Assembly: GCA_002428895.1 (NCBI GenBank) | Contig: DIYC01000050.1 | Location: forward strand, 2,659-10,094 | Origin: Burkholderiales bacterium UBA6064 | GTDB taxonomy: Bacteria > Pseudomonadota > Gammaproteobacteria > Burkholderiales > Burkholderiaceae_B | Direction: 5' to 3' | Length of the DNA: 7,436 bases | Notes under the pieces: generated by a model | Databases searched by the model: none | Seen by the model: the letters and a program-made list of their open reading frames with translations, nothing else | Told to the model about the DNA's origin: nothing | Translations under genes and position numbers: made by a program | Shown here: positions 1 through 5,520 of the stretch, one piece after another | Numbering within the stretch: position 1 is the stretch's first letter | Layout: each line of letters opens with the position of its first letter

Positions 1-850
1 AGAAACCAACCCTTTTCATTAAAGGAATGGTAAATGTTCCAGTTGTAACTACGTTAGCGATTGAGGAACCTGAAATAAGACCTGTTGCTGCAGAACCAAT
101 CACGGCCGCTTTAGCAGGCCCGCCTTTTAAGTGACCTAATGCACCAAAAGCCATCTGAATGAAGTAATTACCTGCCCCAGCTTTATCAAGCAAGGCACCG
201 AAAAGAACAAACAAAAACACAAATTTAGTAGAAACATCAAGCGCTATACCAAATACACCTTCCGAGGTAATCCACATGTGACTCATGGCTTTTTGCAGAG
301 AGGCACCTTTCCAACGAATGACTTCAGGTACCCAATCGGATGAACCAAAAAATACATACGCTAAAAAAATAATCGAAATAGTAGCCATTGCAGGGCCAAG
401 CGCACGGCGTGCCGCTTCAAACAGTAACAACAGACCTGCAAGCGCAAACCACTTATCCACATGATCGGCCAAACCACCGTTGTCAACAATTTTGTCGTAA
501 AAAAAGAAACCGTATAAAGCCAAAAAAACTCCAGCCAATGCAAACAACCAATCTTGAATCGGGATACGATGCCTTGGAGATGATTTTAGAGCTGGATAAG
601 CCAAAAAAGCCAAGAAAATGGCAAATGCCAAATGTAATTGGCGACTGTTGTTAATTAAGTCAGCTGGTAATAAATAGGGTGACAATGGTGAAGCTAATAT
701 AATTTGAAACATAGACCACGTAATGGCAACAATTGCCATTAATAAAGCGACCGAACCAGTCGGTTTTCGTGCCCCAGAGTCAGAAGACGCGACCAACTCT
801 TGTAATTCTTCTTCAGATAAGGGACGATTATTTTTTTTTAAGGTTGACAT
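1..850 (-). CDS. TRAP transporter fused permease (4TM/12TM, DctQM-like), N-terminal part
   Basis: Partial gene: 283 codons are visible from ATG 850-848 and the frame stays open to the window edge. It is an inner-membrane permease that would work with the TAXI receptor encoded just upstream, importing an organic solute driven by an ion gradient. The N-terminus (about residues 1-33) is hydrophilic and acidic/basic. Hydrophobic segments follow near residues 34-53, 72-87, 101-117, 134-147, 153-168 and 201-222. A glycine/serine-rich stretch typical of the TRAP large subunit lies at about 251-277 (IGSAATGLISGSSIANVV). Small- and large-subunit regions are in one chain, as in TAXI-type fused permeases, which usually run to 600-700 residues. 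In-frame stops lie directly upstream, so the first possible start is 850; the Shine-Dalgarno is weak. A run of nine A's encodes residues 4-7. The family call is secure; the substrate is unknown. Confidence 0.9.
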   Translation of the reverse strand, partial: MSTLKKNNRPLSEEELQELVASSDSGARKPTGSVALLMAIVAITWSMFQIILASPLSPYLLPADLINNSRQLHLAFAIFLAFLAYPALKSSPRHRIPIQDWLFALAGVFLALYGFFFYDKIVDNGGLADHVDKWFALAGLLLLFEAARRALGPAMATISIIFLAYVFFGSSDWVPEVIRWKGASLQKAMSHMWITSEGVFGIALDVSTKFVFLFVLFGALLDKAGAGNYFIQMAFGALGHLKGGPAKAAVIGSAATGLISGSSIANVVTTGTFTIPLMKRVGF

Positions 851-883
851 ATTTTATTAAAAATCCAAAACGAAATTCTAATT

Positions 884-907
884 ATTCCCCAAAAAAATTT
901 GGAGAAT
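884..907 (-). other. Small hairpin in the permease leader
   Basis: Read on the minus strand, ATTCTCCAAA and TTTGGGGAAT pair over ten positions (one U-G wobble) around a four-U loop. The hairpin sits between the receptor/permease terminator (917-949) and the permease start at 850. It has no U-run on its 3' side suited to termination. It could stabilise or protect the 5' end of the permease portion of the message, or be incidental in AT-rich DNA. Function is inferred only. Confidence 0.4.
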
Positions 908-916
908 TACCTCAAT

Positions 917-949
917 AAAAAACCCAGGATTGACAAGCAACCCCGGGCT
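917..949 (-). terminator. Intrinsic terminator between TAXI receptor and TRAP permease
   Basis: On the minus strand AGCCCGGG (949-942) pairs with CCTGGGTT (928-921). The stem continues inward through a G-T wobble and TTG/CAA to a five-base loop CTTGT, giving about 12 pairs including wobbles. A run of six T's follows directly (922-917, the first two overlapping the stem). This is a textbook Rho-independent terminator 20 bp past the receptor stop codon. Because the permease follows in the same direction, partial read-through here would set the receptor-to-permease ratio. Confidence 0.88.
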
Positions 950-968
950 ATTCATCACTAAAGACGGA

Positions 969-1937
969 TTACTTAATCCAACCTTTTTCTTTGTAGTACT
1001 TTGCTGCACCGGGGTGTAGAGGGGCAGACAAACCGTCGCTGACCATTTCTTTAGGATCTAAATTTTCGAATGCAGGGTGTAGCTTTCTGAATTCTTCAAA
1101 ATTTTCAAATACAGATTTAACCATTTCGTATACAACTTTGTCAGAAACTTTAGAAGATGTCACTAAAGTTGCACCTACGCCAAAAGTAGTGACATTGGCA
1201 TCGTTACCCGTGTACATACCACCAGGGATGATGGCAGTACGGTAAAACACATTGTCTTTGACAAGCTTGTCAATCACTGGGCCATCAACTGTCACTAAAA
1301 CGGAATCACAGGCGGTGGTTGCTTCTTGAATAGAACCCGATGGATGGCCTACTGCGTAGATCATGACATCAATTTGGTTATCACACAGTGCGGCAGATTG
1401 TTCAGCCGCCTTAAGTTCTGTGGCAAGTTTAAAGTCAGAGTTTTTCCAACCCAAGGCAGCCATCACCACTTCCATGGTGCTGCGTTGGCCTGAACCTGGG
1501 TTACCAATGTTGACGCGCTTACCTTTTAAATCTTGAAAATTTTTGATGCCTGAATCAGCACGAGCAACAACAGTGAATGGCTCTGGGTGTAGTGAAAATA
1601 CTGCACGCAAGTCTTCAAATTTACCTTGATCTTTAAATTGCGAGGTACCCGTGTACGCGTAATATTGCGAATCAGATTGTACGACACCAAATTCTAACTC
1701 GCCTGCACGAATGGTATTAAGGTTATATACGGAACCACCCGTAGATTCAACTGAGCAACGAATACCGTGATTTTTACGACCTTGATTGAGTAAACGACAA
1801 ATAGCACCGCCAGCTGGGTAATACACACCAGTAACGCCACCGGTACCGATGGTAATGAAATCGTTCGCATAAGTTGCTGGAGCAGCAGTTAAACCAGCAG
1901 CAACAATTGCAGCAGTTACTGTTAACTTCTTCAACAT
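969..1937 (-). CDS. TAXI family TRAP transporter solute-binding receptor
   Basis: 322 residues, a normal length for the TAXI family. It is the periplasmic receptor that captures the solute and delivers it to the fused permease encoded next. Residues 1-24 form a signal peptide: LKK at the start, an Ala/Val-rich core, and a likely cut after TYA before NDF. The mature protein opens with the TAXI hallmark FITIGTGGVTGVYYPAGGAI (27-46). Further family-like stretches are the GGSVYNLNTIRAGELEFGVV region (about 67-86), VNIGNPGSGQRSTMEVV in the middle, and MIYAVGHPSGSIQEA after it. The start is supported by a good Shine-Dalgarno (1943-1948). The gene reads away from the unknown gene at 2146 and is followed by a strong terminator before the permease. 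TAXI receptors of known ligand bind small carboxylates or amino acids such as glutamate; the ligand here cannot be read from sequence. Confidence 0.95.
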   Translation of the reverse strand: MLKKLTVTAAIVAAGLTAAPATYANDFITIGTGGVTGVYYPAGGAICRLLNQGRKNHGIRCSVESTGGSVYNLNTIRAGELEFGVVQSDSQYYAYTGTSQFKDQGKFEDLRAVFSLHPEPFTVVARADSGIKNFQDLKGKRVNIGNPGSGQRSTMEVVMAALGWKNSDFKLATELKAAEQSAALCDNQIDVMIYAVGHPSGSIQEATTACDSVLVTVDGPVIDKLVKDNVFYRTAIIPGGMYTGNDANVTTFGVGATLVTSSKVSDKVVYEMVKSVFENFEEFRKLHPAFENLDPKEMVSDGLSAPLHPGAAKYYKEKGWIK

Positions 1938-1942
1938 AGAAC

Positions 1943-1948
1943 TCTCCT
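1943..1948 (-). promoter_or_regulatory. Shine-Dalgarno of the TAXI receptor gene
   Basis: Minus strand AGGAGA lies five bases before the ATG at 1937-1935. It is by far the strongest ribosome-binding site in the window, consistent with high expression of a periplasmic receptor compared with the weakly initiated permease. Confidence 0.85.
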
Positions 1949-2041
1949 AATTTTGGGTTTAATTAAATATTAAATTTTAATCGAAGCAAATTACTTTATG
2001 CCTATTTGAACATGAATCGACGTAAGTAATTCTACCTAGAA

Positions 2042-2073
2042 CATAAAAATTGCATAAAAATCATCGTAAAAAT
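2042..2073. promoter_or_regulatory. Three phased A-tracts in a divergent promoter region
   Basis: The 7-mer TAAAAAT occurs three times, at 2044-2050, 2055-2061 and 2067-2073, so its A5 tracts are spaced 11 and 12 bp apart, close to one helical turn. The first two copies lie in an exact direct repeat CATAAAAAT (2042-2050 and 2053-2061). In-phase A-tracts are known to bend DNA and can act as UP elements or sites for nucleoid proteins. They sit between the divergent receptor gene and the unknown gene at 2146. I see no convincing -35/-10 pair for either gene here. The pattern is seen directly; a regulatory role is inferred. Confidence 0.45.
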
Positions 2074-2080
2074 TGACGAT
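2063..2080. repeat. Short inverted repeat ATCGT-N8-ACGAT
   Basis: Perfect five-base arms (2063-2067 and 2076-2080) with an 8-bp spacer, overlapping the third A-tract. The geometry fits a dimeric repressor site, but arms this short can arise by chance, so it is only a candidate operator. Confidence 0.25.
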
Positions 2081-2135
2081 AATAAATGAACTTATTTTTA
2101 TTTTTTGTTACCTACTAATTCAGTATTATTGCGTT

Positions 2136-2139
2136 AGGA
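2136..2139 (+). promoter_or_regulatory. Shine-Dalgarno of the unknown gene at 2146
   Basis: AGGA lies six bases before the ATG at 2146. It supports the first ATG as start instead of the in-frame ATG four codons later (2158), and it supports this small reading frame being a real gene. Confidence 0.6.
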
Positions 2140-2145
2140 TGATCT

Positions 2146-2445
2146 ATGCAAACCAGCATGATACAAAACTCCGCTGTACCGCAGTTTAATCGCGTCCCTG
2201 AGACAATCGCTCCCGTTTCATTTTCATCGATTGTCAGCAATCTGTCTTATCAACTACTTTTAGAAAATAAAGAAAAGACTTTACTAGAATATTTAGAGCC
2301 TGTTAGAGGTGAAGAAATAATTTTACTCATGATGAATAAAACAAATTCAGACCCCTTTAATTTACTTACAGAATTTAATAAACGACGTAAAAATGAGAAT
2401 CAAAAAAGAAAAAAACAGCTAAAAAAGCAAGTAGTCATGAAATAA
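2146..2445 (+). CDS. Hypothetical 99-residue protein with a lysine/arginine-rich tail
   Basis: I do not recognise a family. The frame is open for 99 codons, begins six bases after AGGA, and has no competing frame on either strand. The N-terminal third is polar (many Gln, Asn, Ser and Pro). The middle (about residues 26-62) looks helical with Leu/Ile-rich segments (SNLSYQLLLENKEKTLLEYL, then EEIILLMM). Residues 79-99 are strongly basic (KRRKNENQKRKKQLKKQ), which could contact nucleic acid or acidic partners. There is no signal peptide or membrane segment, so it is probably cytoplasmic. It lies 67 bp upstream of the DUF2863 gene on the same strand and could be co-transcribed with it. It could be a lineage-specific gene; less likely, a spurious frame in AT-rich DNA. 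Confidence 0.65.
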   Translation: MQTSMIQNSAVPQFNRVPETIAPVSFSSIVSNLSYQLLLENKEKTLLEYLEPVRGEEIILLMMNKTNSDPFNLLTEFNKRRKNENQKRKKQLKKQVVMK

Positions 2446-2451
2446 ATGAAT

Positions 2452-2476
2452 AATACGTTTTATTTTAAAAAGTATT
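2452..2476 (+). other. AT-rich imperfect palindrome between the unknown gene and DUF2863
   Basis: AATACGTTTTA and TAAAAAGTATT pair over 11 positions with one mismatch around a TTT loop. It begins just after the stop of the 99-residue gene. No U-run follows and the stem is almost all A-T, so it would be a poor intrinsic terminator. It could be a weak operator or transcript-end structure, or mean nothing. Confidence 0.25.
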
Positions 2477-2512
2477 CGCTTTGAATTCAACCTAACAACA
2501 ATTAAGAAGATC

Positions 2513-3712
2513 ATGCGACGAAAACCCCTAAACACCATTTACCGATCAAAACTCTCTAAACAAGCCAAACAGTTATCTAGTTTGGCTGTTCAGTTAAGCA
2601 ATTCGGGTAGCCGTCTTGAACGCCGCTTTTGGAAAAAAAAATTATTTTCTACTTTAGATCCTTTGCTTCAAGGGCGAAGCGATTTACCGCTAAGCCAAGC
2701 TCTGGAGTATTTGTATGACAATGATTATAAAGCCTATGATCAACTGGCTTTTGCGATTGAAAATACCGTTGAATCACCCAGCTTAAGCGATGCAGAAGAT
2801 TTGTTGTTGCTGGCTGTACCCATCATGGCCTGGTCAACGTTTAATATCCCTTCTGGAAAAATTGATCAAAATACTGTCGATGCGCTCACAGAAGCATTAA
2901 ATCAAATTGTACTATCTGAAAACACTCATCTGGTTTTAACCAATGTGTTATTTAGTCCTGATCAATTACCCGAAACTTATACTTCTGCAGCAGAGCTGGC
3001 ACGACAACTCGGTGGTGCAGCCAAAGATCGACTTCAAGTTCATATTAATGCGGATAGCCTACCTGAAACACAACATTATCTTTCTGACGTACGGTACCTA
3101 ATTGGTGCAGTAGCTGTTAAAAAAGAGCAACCTGTTTTTAAGTGGCAAGAAGAAAGCAATTTTTCAACGACCGGCAAAGAAGCTTTATTAAAGAAATGGC
3201 AAACTGAAGGTAGCGCCAGATTACAAAGCTTAATGCCTGGCTGCCAGATTCAATTACTGCTACCGAATGGTTTGTATAACGCAACCCGCGCAGCCGAAAA
3301 AGAAACTCGAGTCTACTCTGTTCGAGCCAGTATTGCTTTTTTAACCACTATTTTAAAAATTCAAACGGAACATATCCGTGTTACTGTAGGTGCGTTTGTT
3401 GAGCATGGTGAAGTTGAGGAGTATCGAATTGGATTTAGCATCAATGATTCATCCGATGTTGTGCATGGTGTTGTGTGGCCTCTGATCGACGAAGAGTACG
3501 GCAATGAACCTGATCCCATGTACGAAAAAGACGTGCTTAGCCTACCTGATCATCCGGTTATTCGTTCAACAATTGTTCACTTATTGAAAGAAGTAGGCAT
3601 TCAAAAAATTAATGTGCTTGAAGAAAGATTTTCACTTGAATACTGTGAAGATTGTGGCTCCCCTTTATATCCAAATCCTGAGGGCGAATTATTGCATGCT
3701 GAATTTCCCTAG
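2513..3712 (+). CDS. DUF2863 family protein
   Basis: 399 residues, close to the usual size of the DUF2863 family, a conserved group of unknown function found mainly in Betaproteobacteria. The match is from memory of the family pattern: a basic start (MRRKP), a SNSGSRLERRFW segment near residues 29-40, PIMAWSTFNIPSG around 103-115, FKWQEE near 209, LLPGCQ-like and AFVEHGEVEEYRIGF segments later, then GVVWPL. It ends with EYCEDCGSPLYPNPEGE and HAEFP. The single CxxC pair (Cys378, Cys381) resembles half a zinc knuckle, so metal binding might need a partner or a dimer. There is no signal peptide or membrane span, so it is probably cytoplasmic. The start ATG has only a weak ribosome site (AGAAGA, 2505-2510). 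It follows the unknown 99-residue gene and faces fbpB. I would not assign a function. Confidence 0.85.
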   Translation: MRRKPLNTIYRSKLSKQAKQLSSLAVQLSNSGSRLERRFWKKKLFSTLDPLLQGRSDLPLSQALEYLYDNDYKAYDQLAFAIENTVESPSLSDAEDLLLLAVPIMAWSTFNIPSGKIDQNTVDALTEALNQIVLSENTHLVLTNVLFSPDQLPETYTSAAELARQLGGAAKDRLQVHINADSLPETQHYLSDVRYLIGAVAVKKEQPVFKWQEESNFSTTGKEALLKKWQTEGSARLQSLMPGCQIQLLLPNGLYNATRAAEKETRVYSVRASIAFLTTILKIQTEHIRVTVGAFVEHGEVEEYRIGFSINDSSDVVHGVVWPLIDEEYGNEPDPMYEKDVLSLPDHPVIRSTIVHLLKEVGIQKINVLEERFSLEYCEDCGSPLYPNPEGELLHAEFP

Positions 3713-3724
3713 GACGCCGACATG

Positions 3725-3795
3725 CCAGACAATCACCTTCATTAAACAACCAAGTTTTTATGCCAAGCAATACATACGGCATAGAACTTGTCTGG
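3725..3795. repeat. Nested inverted repeats between convergent DUF2863 and fbpB
   Basis: The core is a stem in which CAAGTT (3751-3756) pairs with AACTTG (3785-3790) and TATGCC (3759-3764) pairs with GGCATA (3778-3783), 12 pairs with a small TT/G internal loop and a 13-base apical loop. Outside it CCAGA (3725-3729) pairs with TCTGG (3791-3795). Lying between two gene ends that face each other, it could act as a two-way terminator or transcript-end stabiliser. T-runs beside the stem are poor on both strands, so terminator function is uncertain. It could also be a dispersed palindromic element. Confidence 0.5.
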
Positions 3796-3817
3796 AAACA
3801 ATAAACTTTTTAAAACG

Positions 3818-5425
3818 TTAGTTAATTTTATCTTGACGAATTAATAACACGATTGGAATTAATGCTACCAATACAATCAATAAGGCTGGCAAAGCAGCTT
3901 CGCCTAAGCGCTCATCTAATGCAAACTGATAAGCAGAAACAGCTAAAGTGTCAAAATCAAAAGGACGAAGAACTAATGTAACAGGCAACTCTTTTACCAC
4001 ATCCACAATCACTAGCAAAAAACCAGTCGCCAAAGAGCTTTTTAAAATGGGTAAATGAACATGTAGCAACACTTGCCTAGCCGACCGTCCAAGCACCCGC
4101 GCTGACTCATCAATATGCCTTGTTATTTGTTGCAACCCTGCATCGACCGATTGAATCGCAGCCGAAGTAAAACGAACGTTATACGCATAAATTAAGGCAT
4201 AAACACTCCCTGTAAGTGCAGGAAACCAAACCCAACCTAATTGATAAATCAATTGATCAAAACGAGACAATGGCAATAAAATTCCAATGGTCAAAATTGC
4301 ACCTGGTACGCCGTAACCGAGTGAGACAATTCGATGCACCGCTTTTACAAAATGACTAATGCTTTGCCGTTTCACATAACTTAAAAATATGGCAAGGCAT
4401 AAACTAACCGTTGCGGCAATCACACCCAACACACCAGAATGCCATGCCCAAGTTAAGCTGCGCGACACACTTAAAGGAAAATCAACACCCGCTAATAACA
4501 CAAGTAAAAATAATACTGGCAGAATAAACCCAAGCAACAAAGGTAATGACGTGAGTACAAAAATAAACGCAGCATGTTGACCCTGAAGTACTTTTCTGAC
4601 GTTATGGCGAGAAGGATTATTCTGACTGTAATATTGTGCGCGACCACGAGCATTTGATTCAATCACGATTAAGATCAACATAAATGCCAACAAAATAACC
4701 GACAACAATATCGCAGCTTGGCGATCGCCCAAATTTAACCAAGACTTATAAATAGCCGTCGTAAAGGTTTGAACACCAAAATAGCTTAACGCACCGTATT
4801 CAGCCAGAGTTTCCATGATCACTAAAGCCAAACCCACGACCCAAGCAGGCCTTGCAGTGAGCAAACCGATACGTAAAAAAGCACTAATTGGCCCATGACC
4901 CAGTGAACGGGCTGCATCGAGCATAGAAGGGCTGCGATTTAAGAAAGCAGTACGCGCCATGATGTACACATACGGATAAAGCACAAAACTTAAAACCAAT
5001 ACAGCCCCGCCGGTAGAACGAATGTCTGGCCAATTCAATTCAGCTGGCAATAACTGACGTATCAAAGTAGCAACCCAACCTGAATACTGCAGAGCGTCCG
5101 TGTAGGCGTAAGCAATCACATACGAGGGCATTGCCATGGGTAACAACAAGAGCCACTCAAGATATCGACGACCGATAAATTCATAAGCACACACCCACCA
5201 GGCTGTTAAAACACCCATAGTTGAAGTCAATAAAATAACACCCATACAAAGCAAGACTGTTTGCAGCAAAATACTCGGCAAACTGGTACTAACAAGGTGA
5301 ATTAACGTACCTCGATCTTCAAAAAAGCTGATTGCTGCCAAGCCCAGCAAAAATAAAAAAGGCGTTAGCAATAAAACAGCAAGGGTAAAAACGCTAAAGC
5401 GACTGTGTAAAGTGAGTCCAAACAA
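3818..5425 (-). CDS. fbpB: Ferric iron ABC transporter permease, two-domain FbpB/AfuB type
   Basis: 535 residues, the usual length for FbpB/HitB/SfuB permeases, in which two six-helix-type halves are fused. It forms the inner-membrane channel for Fe(III) from a periplasmic receptor, powered by FbpC. Both halves carry the EAA-like loop that docks the ATPase: DAARSLGHGPISAFLRIGLL (170-189) and DESARVLGRSARQVLLHVHL (439-458). Family-typical segments include PSYVIAYAYTDALQ (100-113), ETLAEYGALSYFGVQTFTTA (205-224) and KELPVTLVLRPFDFDTLAVS (478-497). The start appears to be TTG at 5425-5423: an in-frame TAG lies four codons upstream and no ATG or GTG is available before the first membrane segment. 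The ribosome site is weak (AGG about eight bases upstream). It is divergent from fbpC across a 95-bp region. Iron is the best substrate guess; other AfuB-like permeases carry different substrates. Confidence 0.92.
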   Translation of the reverse strand: MFGLTLHSRFSVFTLAVLLLTPFLFLLGLAAISFFEDRGTLIHLVSTSLPSILLQTVLLCMGVILLTSTMGVLTAWWVCAYEFIGRRYLEWLLLLPMAMPSYVIAYAYTDALQYSGWVATLIRQLLPAELNWPDIRSTGGAVLVLSFVLYPYVYIMARTAFLNRSPSMLDAARSLGHGPISAFLRIGLLTARPAWVVGLALVIMETLAEYGALSYFGVQTFTTAIYKSWLNLGDRQAAILLSVILLAFMLILIVIESNARGRAQYYSQNNPSRHNVRKVLQGQHAAFIFVLTSLPLLLGFILPVLFLLVLLAGVDFPLSVSRSLTWAWHSGVLGVIAATVSLCLAIFLSYVKRQSISHFVKAVHRIVSLGYGVPGAILTIGILLPLSRFDQLIYQLGWVWFPALTGSVYALIYAYNVRFTSAAIQSVDAGLQQITRHIDESARVLGRSARQVLLHVHLPILKSSLATGFLLVIVDVVKELPVTLVLRPFDFDTLAVSAYQFALDERLGEAALPALLIVLVALIPIVLLIRQDKIN

Positions 5426-5430
5426 GGTAA

Positions 5431-5498
5431 GTGCCTATATTTCTGGCAAAATAGTCATATTTTACTTGAGTTTTTTAACCGCTTGCCGAATTAGGCAC
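5431..5498. promoter_or_regulatory. Nested inverted repeats in the fbpB/fbpC divergent control region
   Basis: GTGCCTA (5431-5437) is mirrored exactly by TAGGCAC (5492-5498). Inside them GGCAA (5445-5449) is mirrored by TTGCC (5483-5487). A 16-bp palindrome AAAATA-GTCA-TATTTT lies at 5448-5463. The region separates the two start codons, so both promoters must lie in it or in the neighbouring coding sequence. The paired outer sites are about six helical turns apart and could bind one regulator controlling both directions. I found no sequence close to the Fur box consensus. The repeats are seen directly; operator function is inferred. Confidence 0.4.
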
Positions 5499-5520
5499 AA
5501 TACTTAGTTTTACTGCGTTC

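Noticed and set aside
361..543. Minus-strand frame of 60 codons starting MHWLEFF
   Set aside because: It lies within the TRAP permease gene on the same strand but in a different frame, and lacks family features; it is a shadow of that gene.
388..918. Plus-strand frames of 88 and 61 codons opposite the TRAP permease and its leader
   Set aside because: They are antisense to a clear membrane-protein gene or its leader, with no ribosome site or recognisable domain.
2440..2451. 12-mer AAATAAATGAAT shared with the end of fbpC (6565-6576)
   Set aside because: AT-rich words around stop codons recur by chance here, and there is no wider similarity between the two sites.
2446..2484. 12-codon frame starting right after the stop of the 99-residue gene
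   Set aside because: No ribosome site and no attenuator-like structure or codon bias; probably chance.
3612..3821. Plus-strand frame of 69 codons overlapping the end of DUF2863
   Set aside because: It mostly overlaps conserved DUF2863 codons in another frame and runs over the hairpin region; no ribosome site.
5426..5520. Fur box in the fbpB/fbpC gap
   Set aside because: The closest AT-rich stretch (5448-5463) matches the Fur consensus poorly by eye, so no Fur site is annotated.
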